Of a stretch of DNA of 9,713 nt, positions 1 through 7,767 are shown piece after piece. The DNA lies in NCBI GenBank assembly GCA_001873165.1, contig MNYO01000052.1, positions 1-9,713 on the forward strand, given 5' to 3'. Every line of letters begins with the position of its first letter. Position 1 is the first letter of the stretch. A program made the translations under genes and the position numbers. The DNA is from Candidatus Gracilibacteria bacterium CG2_30_37_12 (GTDB lineage: Bacteria > Patescibacteriota > Gracilibacteria > BD1-5 > UBA2023). The notes beneath the pieces were generated by a model that had not been told where the DNA came from, made no database searches, and saw nothing but the letters and a program-made list of their open reading frames with translations.

Positions 1-16
1 CTCTAACTACTTTTTA

Positions 17-106
17 GAAATTGCCGGTCGTCAAGCGTAGTGTAGCGAGAAATTCGCGTAATACCCCGTTAGCTTGCTACGGGGATAGCGAATTTCAGGC
101 AATTTC
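17..106. repeat. Intergenic palindromic (REP-like) element
   Basis: Nested inverted repeats fill the space before the first gene. The outer arms are GAAATTGCC (17-25) and GGCAATTTC (98-106). The inner arms are GAAATTCGC (49-57) and GCGAATTTC (88-96). The central stem is CCCCGT (64-69) with ACGGGG (79-84). The left half carries about 23 extra bases (26-48), so the structure is asymmetric. It has no coding potential and no T-run after it, so it looks like a dispersed palindromic repeat rather than a simple terminator. The window starts too close to tell whether it ends an upstream gene. Confidence 0.6.
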
Positions 107-130
107 CTTTATTAATATTTCTTTATAATT

Positions 131-1894
131 ATGAAAAAAATTGTGATGGATGTTGCATGAATGCATTGCAAATCATGTGAACTTCTCCTTGAACGTTCTA
201 TACAACAAGTCAAAGGTGTGGAAAAGGTACATGCAGACCAGTCGAGATGAACGGTCACTATTTCCTATGCGGATAATATTCCCAATGAAAAGACCGTCAC
301 ATCAATCATACAGGAAAATGGTTATAAACTCGGAAAAGAAGAAAAACTTCCCTGGTTTCATGCTGATATTGATACCTATATCGAAACAATTCTCATTGTA
401 GCAGTTCTTTTTATGCTCTATATTTTCGTAAAAATGAGCGGATCCTCTTTCGGGAGTTTCGGAAATTTTTCTTCTCCCTCACTCGGAGTTGCTTTCCTCG
501 TAGGATTGACCGCAGGAATTTCGAGTTGTATGGCATTGGTCGGTGGACTTATATTGAGTGTCAGTGCAAAATGGAACGAAGAACATATGCGTGCTTCAAA
601 ATGGCACCGATTCCAACCGCATCTCTACTTCAATATCGGGCGTATCACCGGATTTGGAATCCTTGGAGGATTGCTCGGAGTTTTTGGTTCTTTCGTCTCA
701 CTTTCGCCATTTGCGATTGGTGGACTTATGATAGGATCAGGACTCATTATGCTCCTTCTCGGGATTAATCTTTCAGACCTTTCTCCGAGATTGTCTCAGA
801 TGTCGATTACTTTGCCAAAATTCCTTGGATCAGGTGTAGGGAAAACAGACGGCGCTTCTAAACATATAGTGGCACTGACAACGGGTGCACTGACGTTCTT
901 TCTCCCTTGCGGTTTCACTCTCGCTATGCAGGCATATGCGATTACGACCGGAAGTTTCACAACAGGTGCACTGACGATGATGGCATTTGCACTCGGAACC
1001 GCTCCATGACTCCTCGGAGTTGGAGGACTTACTTCCTATCTCTCTGGTTCTATCGCAAAAAGGTTCTTTAAATTTACCGGAGTTCTTGTGTTGATTCTCG
1101 CACTTTTTAATATCTCCAATGGATATACTCTTATGAGCTTTGGTGGTTTATCAAAAGTAGCACCTACAACGGGCGTTATATCCGATGAAGTACAAGAAAT
1201 TCGAATGACGGAATCGGACAGTGGATATACTCCTAATACACTTTCTATCAAACCAAATATGCATACGAGATGGATTGTAGATGCAACCAATCCGTATACT
1301 TGTGCGAGTCAACTCATGATTCCATCGCTCGGTATTACGAAACAATTGGAGCCAGGAGAAAATATCATAGAATTTATCTCTCCTGCATCGGGGACGATTG
1401 GATTCTCTTGTAGTATGGGAATGTATTCTGGGAAGATACTTATCACTCCCGATACGAAGATAACGACGAGTAAAGATACAAGTTTCTCGGCAACTCCCAC
1501 GAAAAATACTCTTTCCGAGAATCCAACAGGAGTTACTTGTAGTACGGGAAATAATTCCACCAGTACTGGTGCATGTGACAAAGGGTCTATCGAAACTCCC
1601 ACGGCTTACATACATCCTGATATAAATTCTGAAACTCTCAATCTAAGTTATACCAGCGCAGGACTTTCTGGAAATATTCAAGTGAAAAAAGGAGGAAGTT
1701 ATAAAATCGTCATAGATGTGAAAGATACCATCTCTGGATGTATGAGTACGATTTTGATCCCTGGACTCGATGAGCATATTCAATATTTGCGAGGAGGAAC
1801 ACAAGTAGTATTCAATATCAAACCTACGGAAACATGACGATTTCCTCTCGTCTGTGCTATGGGAGTTACTCATGGGTATGTTATAGTGGAATAA
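131..1894 (+). CDS. HMA-UreH-like membrane-cupredoxin fusion (copper handling)
   Basis: This 587-aa protein is read through four UGA codons (residues 10, 40, 293, 569) as Gly; residue 10 is the G of the metal-binding motif GMHCKSC. Domains in order: HMA heavy-metal domain (1-70, Cys13/Cys16); a membrane helix (about 84-101); a multi-spanning UreH/TauE/DsbD-like domain (about 115-330) with SSCMAL (Cys133), YFNIGRI and LPCG (Cys260); a cupredoxin domain (about 355-440) with Cys391 and a CxM pair (Cys427, Met429); a Ser/Thr-rich linker; and a second, more divergent cupredoxin domain (about 500-587) with Cys537 and Cys575/Met577. This layout is known for proteins that pass copper across the membrane to extracytoplasmic sites. 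A likely role is copper export, sequestration or cuproenzyme assembly (inference). The ATG at 131 follows an AT-rich leader with no Shine-Dalgarno sequence. A TATAAT at 124-129 lies too close to be the promoter of a transcript beginning before this ATG, unless translation starts further in. Confidence 0.88.
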
Positions 1895-1896
1895 AC

Positions 1897-1923
1897 TTGA
1901 AAATCTCGAAAATACTCTATACT
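1897..1923 (+). promoter_or_regulatory. Candidate promoter for the SHOCT gene
   Basis: TTGAAA (1897-1902) and TATACT (1918-1923) resemble -35 and -10 boxes with a short 15-bp spacer. They lie in the gap between the fusion gene stop (1894) and the ATG at 1959, giving a leader of about 30 nt. A weak AGATA-GCT-TATCT hairpin (1930-1942) follows. The short spacer makes this tentative. Confidence 0.3.
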
Positions 1924-1958
1924 CAAAATAGATAGCTTATCTCTTAATTTTTCTTACT

Positions 1959-2246
1959 ATGATGGACGGATATTATGGATACGGGGATTATTCCCGATAT
2001 GGAAATATGATGGACGGAGGATATGGATTATTTGGAAATTCTACTCTTTTATGACCTATTCTTATGATTATTTTTTGGATTCTTATCATTGTACTGATTG
2101 TGTACTTGATACGAGGAGAGATGGGATCATCTCATAAACAACTTGGACACACGGGAGAAACTTCTATGGATCTTCTCAAGAAACGCTATGCAAAAGGAGA
2201 AATTACCAAGAAAGAATTTGATGAAATCAAGAAGGATTTAGTATAA
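1959..2246 (+). CDS. Small membrane SHOCT-domain protein
   Basis: The 95-aa protein contains one UGA-Gly (residue 32). It has a Tyr/Gly/Met-rich N-terminus starting MMDGYYGYG, one strongly hydrophobic helix (about 33-50), and a C-terminal SHOCT motif (LLKKRYAKGEITKKEFDEIK, about residues 71-90). Small proteins of this plan, with an aromatic/Gly/Met-rich head, a helix and a SHOCT tail, are frequent beside copper ATPase genes. The head might bind copper, but this is not shown. I chose the ATG at 1959 because it opens the frame after the upstream stop. A standard-code reading would start at 2064 and lose the head and the beginning of the helix. It lies 64 bp after the fusion gene and is followed by a hairpin at 2253-2291. 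Confidence 0.8.
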
Positions 2247-2252
2247 AACATT

Positions 2253-2291
2253 CTCCTCCGTCTATTTTAATATGTGGAATAGACGGAGGAG
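2253..2291. terminator. Strong hairpin after the SHOCT gene
   Basis: A perfect 14-bp inverted repeat, CTCCTCCGTCTATT (2253-2266) and AATAGACGGAGGAG (2278-2291), has an 11-nt loop and begins 6 nt after the stop codon. The nearest T-run (2309-2317) starts about 18 nt downstream, so it is not a textbook intrinsic terminator. It may act as an attenuating or RNA-stabilising hairpin between the SHOCT gene and DUF302-copA. Confidence 0.55.
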
Positions 2292-2325
2292 GAATTGGTG
2301 ATTGTATTATTTTTTTTATAAATCA

Positions 2326-2352
2326 TATACCTATACCAGAGGTTATGGTATA
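2326..2352. promoter_or_regulatory. Candidate operator upstream of DUF302-copA
   Basis: The dyad TATACC-TATACC-AGA-GGTTAT-GGTATA is centred on 2339, with 9 of 12 symmetric positions pairing. It lies 26 bp before the DUF302 start. A TTGTAT (2302-2307), 18 bp before the first TATACC, could be a -35 box, so a repressor here would cover the -10 region. Copper-responsive repressors of the CsoR and CopY types bind short dyads in such places, but the sequence matches no consensus I can name with confidence. Confidence 0.3.
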
Positions 2353-2377
2353 TATTTACTTTTTAAATTTACTGACT

Positions 2378-2761
2378 ATGCAATACGGATATAAGAGAAC
2401 ATTAGATGTGTTACTCTCGGAAGCTATTATCGCCACAAAGGAAGCGATGGCACAGGAAGGATTTGGAGTGCTGACAGAAATCGATGTCAAAGCTACTCTT
2501 CAGAAGAAACTTGGAGTAGAATATGACAATTATATTATCCTCGGATTCTGTAACCCTCCATTTGCCTATAAAGCACTTCAATTCGAGAAAGAAATCGGAC
2601 TCCTCCTTCCTTGTAATGTCATTCTTTTTGAAGAAGAAGGAAAAGTAATAGTTTCTGCCATCCTTCTAAGTGTCGCTATAAATATGGTAGATAATCCCAA
2701 TCTTGGAGAACTTTCACTCATGGTAGAAGAGAAATTGAAGCGAGCAATAGATGCTATATAA
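2378..2761 (+). CDS. DUF302 family protein
   Basis: This 127-aa single-domain protein has no UGA codons. It carries the DUF302 hallmarks: an N-terminal amphipathic region, GFCNPPFAYKAL with Cys58, then EIGLLLPCNVILFEEEGK with Cys79 at the end of a hydrophobic strand, and a hydrophobic VSAILLSVA strand. DUF302 proteins have no agreed biochemical role. They are often encoded near copper, thioredoxin or sulfur genes, and the two conserved cysteines suggest thiol or metal chemistry (inference). I start it at ATG 2378 (MQYGYKRTLD), as family members begin close to this point. The upstream GTG/ATG region at 2345 overlaps the dyad at 2326-2352 and encodes an atypical leader. The stop lies 30 bp before copA, so the two are probably co-transcribed. 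Confidence 0.82.
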   Translation: MQYGYKRTLDVLLSEAIIATKEAMAQEGFGVLTEIDVKATLQKKLGVEYDNYIILGFCNPPFAYKALQFEKEIGLLLPCNVILFEEEGKVIVSAILLSVAINMVDNPNLGELSLMVEEKLKRAIDAI

Positions 2762-2791
2762 TTTTAAAAATATTTCTTTACTTTTACAAAA

Positions 2792-5700
2792 ATGAAAAAA
2801 GCAATCATTAGCCTTCCGACCATTCATTGTGCCTCGTGCACGAAAATGATTGGTATAACATTGAAAGATATTCCTGGGATTACGAGTACGGTATTTGATA
2901 TCGAAAAAAAAACCCTCACGGTCGAGTTCGACGATTCCACCTCTGGACAGAAAATCGTCGAGGCGATTGTGAGTGATGCGGGATATGAGGCGAAACTGGA
3001 ATCGGAAGAGGACAACATCCCCTTGATAAGGGGGACTGAGGGGGTTAGTGAAACTGAACTCCAGAAAATCCCCCCTACCCCCTTTGTCAGGAGGGAGTCC
3101 AGTTCTTCCATCGCCACTTTCGAAATTGGTGGCATGCACTGTTCGAGTTGTTCTCTCCTCATCGAAAAATCATTGAAGCAGACTCCATGAGTGAACGAAG
3201 CGAACGTGAATTTCGCTTCTGGGAAAGCACGCATTAAATATGATTCAAAGGATACGAGTCCAGAAACACTAAAAAAAACTATTATTGATGCGGGATATGA
3301 AGCTTTTGATATAGGAAAACCAGGGGATCAAGGAGAACATATGAAGCATGGGAATGACACAGGAAAATGGAAGATCCGATTCATAAGTGCCACCATTCTT
3401 TCCCTTCCGATGATACTATTCATGGTTCTTGATTTCGTGCGATTCCCGCAGTATGAAGGATTTATCATGCCCTATGCAGCCATTATTTCTCTCATACTTT
3501 CAACACCGATAGTGTTTATTATCGGACAGGAGTTCTTTTCTGGAGCTTGGTCGGCACTCCGTATGAAAACTGCGAATATGTATTCTCTCATCGCCATCGG
3601 TACTTTCACTGCTTATGCGTATAGTCTCTATTCCTATATCGTATATTTCATACAGACTGGTTCGCTCATAGGGCTTAATAGCATGAAAATAAGCGATATC
3701 TATTTCGAAGTTGGAGCATTTCTCGTAGTTTTCATCTCCCTCGGAAAATACCTCGAGGCGCGAGCAAAGGGCAAAACATCTGAGGCCATTGAAAGACTCA
3801 TGGATATGGCACCGAAAACAGCACGAGTGAAACGAAGTACAATCGATGACGTCGGAATTTCATGAAAAATGATGAAATTTGAATGAAAATCAAACACCGA
3901 AGAGAACCGTACGACTTGTACGGAGAACGAGGAGCGGAAGATTTGAATACAAATTTCGCATTTTACAGAAATTCCGGTCGAAGAAGTACAACAAGGGGAT
4001 ATCATCATCGTACGACCGGGGGAAAAGATTCCCGTCGATGGGATTATAACAGAAGGATATTCAAGTATCGATGAATCGATGCTCACTGGGGAAAGTATGC
4101 CCGTCGAAAAATTCGCAAATGCGAAAGTATATGCCGGAACTATGAATAAACTCGGAAGTTTCGAATTTCGGGTAACTGGAGTCGGAACTGAGACGGCACT
4201 TGCTCACATTATCGCACTCATAGAAGAGGCTCAGGGATCAAAAGCTCCGATTCAAGCGCTTGCAGACAATATCTCCGCTGTCTTCGTACCATTGGTCATC
4301 ATTATCGCCCTCATTACATTCGCAATCTGGTACTTCGTTCTCGGAACTACATTTGCAACAGCTCTTCTCTATTTTTCTGCAGTCATCGTCATAGCTTGTC
4401 CCTGTGCTCTCGGACTTGCAACACCAACCGCCATTATGGTCGGAACCGGAAAATGAGCCGAGCATGGAATCCTCATCAAGTGAGGAGAACCACTTGAGAT
4501 GACCTGCAAGATAAATGCGATTATACTTGATAAGACAGGAACTATCACCGAGGGGAAACCGAAAGTAACGGACATCTGGGTCTCTGAAAGACTCGACCTT
4601 CAAGTTCAAAACTCCGCTTCCTCAATCGACGTACCATCTCGTACGTCTCATTCCGGTGCTCATTTTTCACTCGAATCTCTTCGTTTTTGAGAGACCCCCA
4701 TTAATCAAGAAGTTTTGGAAGTTTTACGAATCGCTGGAGCTCTTGAATGAAAATCTGAACATCCGCTCGCAGAAGCGATTGTTCAAAAAGCGGATGAATT
4801 AAAGGTTATTACTACGGACGTTGAAAACTTTCAGGCGGTTCCCGGAAGAGGAGTTCGATGAACTATTGCAGGAAAAACCTATCTTATAGGAACAAGGCTC
4901 TTTCTGGAGGAGAATAACATCACTCTTCAAATGAAAGAGATTATCGAATCTCTCGAATCTGATGGGAAAACTGTCATGCTTCTCGCAGATGAAAAAGACT
5001 TGCTTGCCCTCATCGCGGTTGCCGATACTATCAAACCTACTTCCGCAGAAGCGATTGCTCGGATGAAGAAACTCGGTATTACGGTCTATATGGTAACTGG
5101 GGACAATGCACGTACAGCCCATGCCATAGCTCTGAAAGTCGGGATTGAGAACGTACTCGCGGAAGTATTGCCTGAGAATAAAGCACTCGAGGTAAAGAAA
5201 CTCCAAAGTGCCGGGAAAAAAGTAGCGATGGTCGGGGACGGAATCAATGACTCCCCCGCACTCGTGCAAGCAGATCTCGGAATCGTCATGGGAAGCGGAG
5301 CAGATGTGGCGATGGAATCAGGAGGAATCATCATTATGAAGAATGATCTCCGGGACGTCCTCACTTCCATCGAACTCTCTCGCCAAACGGTCGGGAAGAT
5401 CCGACAAAATATGTTCTTCGCGCTCTTCTATAATGTCCTCGGAATCCCTGTGGCAGCAGGAGTACTCTCAACTTTCGGGTTCATATTGAAGCCAGAGCTT
5501 GCAGGGCTTGCGATGGCGCTCTCCTCTGTATCGGTAGTGACAAACTCGCTCCTCCTGAAGAACTTCCGTCCAGGTAAACGGAATATTCTCTCTACAATCG
5601 CACCCGTCCTCATGACAGTGTTCTTCCTTGGAATCTTCTGGCAATTCTCCCAATTCGGAAATGTCGCCGAGGTTGGTCGCTCATATACTGCGACGAATCC

Positions 5701-6385
5701 ATGACTCCTCTCAGACATCAAATCCTTTATGGTGATCTCACGGACAAAAATCGGATTCGATGCCCGTGGACTCCCGAAAGTATTTCTCGGAGCTGATTCG
5801 CTTCCAGTTGGACTCGAAGTCAAATCAGGAACAGTGGATATAACGGGAAATAATATGCTCGTCGGATCGGCTGAAGCTGCGATGATGATCCGAGAAGGAC
5901 TCATCAAATGAGTTGGGGATGAATTAAGTGACTTCTTCGGAGCTGGAACTATACGGGTTGCAGGTATATTGAAACCGACCGGGACTTTCCTCGACGATAC
6001 TCATATCCTTTCAAGTTCCAATTATACGAAACTCCTCTTTCCAGAAAGCCTTATGATCCTCGAGACCCCAGAAGAAGAAATGGAATTCTACTATCTCTAC
6101 GATGCAGCGACTATTCCGCCTCTTCTTAAAAACATCATAAATCCACGAAAGGAGAGCTCTATGATTGATGGGAAAGAATATCTGAGTATGTATGTCGGCT
6201 ACAACGACGCACAGATGATGCAGAAAGAAGGAGAATTTTCGAAGCTCTACGACACACTTCCCGATGAGTCCGGTAGTCCAGTTATCATCGCAGGACTTCC
6301 GAAGAAGACCTTCACTTCCCTCGATATGATGCACTTCGTGCCGAAGAAGTTTCAGGAAAATTATTTGAAATCACCTAAGAAGTAA
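2792..6385 (+). CDS. copA: Cu(+)-exporting P1B-type ATPase with C-terminal extension
   Basis: The 1197-aa ATPase contains 11 UGA-Gly codons. Two cytosolic HMA domains bind metal (Cys13/Cys16 in IHCASC, lacking the usual GM; Cys117/Cys120 in GGMHCSSC). The first membrane helices begin near residue 195. The actuator TGE motif is at 432-434, the Cu-binding CPC at 536-538, the phosphorylated Asp580 in DKTGT, SEHPL at 655-659, TGDNA at 769-773 and GDGINDSPA at 815-823. The last two core helices carry YNVLGIP (880-886) and [12 protein letters not shown] encodes invariant glycines in GTGKGAE (555) and IKGGE (564). The usual CopA core ends near 927. A ninth helix (932-955) and about 240 further residues follow, predicted outside. 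Three palindromic DNA inserts lie in frame in loops (about residues 76-102, 355-395, 597-635), which with the extension explain the unusual length (typically about 750-850). A strong terminator follows. Confidence 0.95.
3018..3096. repeat. GC-rich REP-like element inside copA, between HMA domains
   Basis: Two inverted units lie head to head. The left unit has a TCCCCTT-gat-AAGGGGGA hairpin (3018-3035) followed by the tail GAGGGGGTT (3038-3046). The right unit has the tail AAAATCCCCCC (3065-3075), then CCCCCTTTGTCAGGAGGGA. The reverse complement of the right unit aligns with the left. The run stands out from the AT-leaning flanks and encodes the linker between HMA1 and HMA2 (about residues 76-102), rich in Pro, Gly and Arg/Glu. 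The same unit type occurs at 6929-7005, arranged the other way round. Confidence 0.75.
3853..3976. repeat. In-frame palindromic element in copA actuator domain (copy 1)
   Basis: This long imperfect palindrome has end arms CGGAATTTC (3853-3861) and GAAATTCCG (3968-3976), internal arms GAAATTTG (3874-3881) and CAAATTTC (3950-3957), AAATC (3887-3891) against GATTT (3940-3944), and a central stem CCGTAC-GACTT-GTACGG (3907-3923). It encodes about 41 polar residues with three UGA codons, placed between ARVKRSTID and [11 protein letters not shown], positions that are nearly adjacent in ordinary CopA proteins. The short GTCG flanks both ends (3851-3854, 3977-3980), which may or may not be a target duplication. 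Its two arms differ, and both match the element at 4578-4697 in reverse orientation. Confidence 0.72.
4578..4697. repeat. In-frame palindromic element in copA P/N domain (copy 2, inverted)
   Basis: The ends are GGGTCTCT (4578-4585) and AGAGACCC (4690-4697), and the central stem is GACGTAC-CATCTC-GTACGTC (4628-4647). Ends and centre share the same symmetry point, 4637.5. The element is 120 bp, a multiple of three, and encodes about 40 Ser-rich residues between the DKTGT segment and the HP-motif region. Its reverse complement aligns with copy 1: from AAAAACGAAGAGATTCGAG onward about three quarters of bases match without gaps until near the centre. The other arm also matches (TTCAAA, then CTCCGC/TTCCGC, TCCTC, CGTAC). 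Confidence 0.7.
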
Positions 6386-6389
6386 TCTG

Positions 6390-6430
6390 AATCCCCTTAT
6401 TCCATTTAGAGTAAGGGGATTTTCTTTTTT
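6390..6430 (+). terminator. Intrinsic terminator after copA
   Basis: The stem is AATCCCCTTA (6390-6399) and TAAGGGGATT (6412-6421) with a 12-nt loop. It is followed at once by TTTCTTTTTT. It begins 4 nt after the copA stop and marks the end of the copper block. Confidence 0.9.
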
Positions 6431-6449
6431 CTTTTCGTGGAATTATCGA

Positions 6450-6455
6450 TATAAT
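6450..6455 (+). promoter_or_regulatory. Candidate -10 box for the pilin-like gene
   Basis: A TATAAT lies 28 bp upstream of the ATG at 6484 and just after the copA terminator, where a new transcript would have to begin. No convincing -35 box is seen at the usual distance; only a T-rich tract precedes it. Confidence 0.45.
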
Positions 6456-6483
6456 CTGCTCATTATTTTTCATCACTCTGATT

Positions 6484-7767
6484 ATGAGTTCGATTATCAA
6501 AACAAACAAAACAAGAAAAACTTTTGGTTTCACCCTCGTTGAATTAATCGTCGTCATCACGATACTTGTGATACTTGGAACCATCGCTTTTATTCAACTC
6601 GGGGGCTTTGCAAGTTCCGCCAGAGATAGTGCTCGGGTATCGGATATGAATAGTATCATGCAAGGATTGGAATTGGTTCTCGTGAAGAATGGAGTTGTTA
6701 TTCCTCCTGATGCTTCGGATAAAGGAGTGATAACTATAGCAGCTTCAGGGACTACCATAGGATATCAGTGATATGCAGGAGCTAATGTACTCTCGAGTAT
6801 TAAGATGAGTGATGCAAGAGATCCATTGGATAAGAAGTACTATACCTATGTTACGAATGCAACATATAGTAAGTATCAAGTACTTGGACTTATGGAGGAT
6901 AGTAGTACACTTACTTATGAAGTACCCCACCTCACCTCCCCTTATAAAGGGGAGGCATTCAGTACTATTCCCCTCCTTGGCAAGGAGGGGTTAGGGGAGG
7001 TTTTTATCGATACAGTCTATGCTGGATATGAGACAAGAATACCTACTACAAAAGGATCTTCTCTTGGGGTATTGCTTGGGAATACGGGAGTAACTTTGAA
7101 TATGCCGGTACAGGAGAATTATAGTGCGAGTTTTAGTGGGGTGGATCTCTTCACTCAGGTATTCACTGGTTCTTCGAATTTCAGTATTGCTGGTGAGGCT
7201 CTTAATTCCGTATCTTCTTCACCAGAGAGTTGTAATACCTGGATTAAGAGTTATCCTTCACTCTTAGGAAAGGATGGTACTTATCGTATTAAACCTTCCA
7301 AGACAAGTAGTACTCTGAGCGTGTATTGTGATATGACGACGGATGGGGGTGGGTGGAGTTTAGTAGGAAATTTTAGAAAAACTGGGGAACCTTATAATAT
7401 TTGATTCACCGGAGATCTTGTAAAATGAGAAAATGGGAAATTCAGTGATGATATGATTAATATTTTATGAAAAACTCATTTTTTATTTTCAGTAGTTTGA
7501 AAAACAGAAAAACTCTATTGTAAAAACTTCATCTTTGATTTTTCAGGACCAACTTTAGCATTTAATAAAACTGTTTGTTCGAGAAGTTATAATAATACAT
7601 ACACATGATACGTAACAAATTATTGATGGATGGGCTGATATCCGATTTCCCATTGGAATGCTCGCGATCTCTGGTTACGAGATGATGGCAATAATTGAAC
7701 AAGAATTCAGATGGATGATGGTACTGTTCAATATGGTATATATGACATTAAAATGTTTGCTAAATAA
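6484..7767 (+). CDS. Type IV pilin-like protein with fibrinogen-like C-terminal domain
   Basis: The 427-aa protein contains nine UGA-Gly codons. The N-terminus is a class III prepilin signal: basic leader, then G15|FTLVE with Glu20 at +5 and a hydrophobic helix (16-39), so it should be cleaved by a prepilin peptidase and anchored in or assembled on the cell surface. A pilin-like segment follows, with DARDPLDKKYYTY and KGSSLGVLL. The C-terminal part (about 250-427) resembles a fibrinogen-like domain: Cys250, DGTYRIKP, and VYCDMTTDGGGWSLVGN (Cys282), with Cys residues, Trp and Asp-rich segments near the end. Fibrinogen-like domains bind sugars or proteins, so a surface adhesin for host or prey contact is likely (inference). 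A GC-rich REP-like element lies in frame at about residues 149-174. Eight of the nine UGA codons lie in the last 121 codons. Its gene is alone between two terminators. Confidence 0.87.
6929..7005. repeat. GC-rich REP-like element inside the pilin gene
   Basis: Two 9-bp stem hairpins stand back to back. The first is CCTCCCCTT-ATA-AAGGGGAGG (6935-6955) and the second is CCCCTCCTT-GGC-AAGGAGGGG (6970-6990). Inverted tails lie outside them: ACCTCA (6929-6934) and TTAGGGGAGGTTTTT (6991-7005). The reverse complement of the second unit aligns with the first. The element encodes an in-frame peptide (Ser-Pro-Tyr-Lys-Gly ... Leu-Leu-Gly-Lys-Glu-Gly) in the loop before IDTVYAGYETR. It belongs to the same unit type as 3018-3096. 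Confidence 0.78.

Noticed and set aside
1558..1571. Perfect palindrome CACCAGTACTGGTG in the cupredoxin linker
   Set aside because: The flanks do not extend the symmetry and do not match the other palindromic elements. At 14 bp it may be chance within a Ser/Thr-rich linker.
2345..2377. Earlier start for the DUF302 protein (MVYIYFLNLLT...)
   Set aside because: It overlaps the dyad and promoter-like sequence and adds a leader not typical of the family. ATG 2378 fits better.
3197..3219. GAAGCGAA...TTCGCTTC inverted repeat in HMA2
   Set aside because: It encodes the standard HMA sequence [13 protein letters not shown], so the coding constraint explains it.
2714..3234. Long antisense open frames across the DUF302-copA junction
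   Set aside because: They are shadows. Their Pro/Gly-rich part is a translation of the GC-rich palindromic element, and no start signals or family likeness are seen.
3866..3967. Possible frameshift or decay of copA in the actuator domain
   Set aside because: The frame from 3191 continues unbroken through three UGA codons to [11 protein letters not shown] and all downstream motifs in the same frame. The odd peptide is an in-frame palindromic insert, not a shifted stretch.
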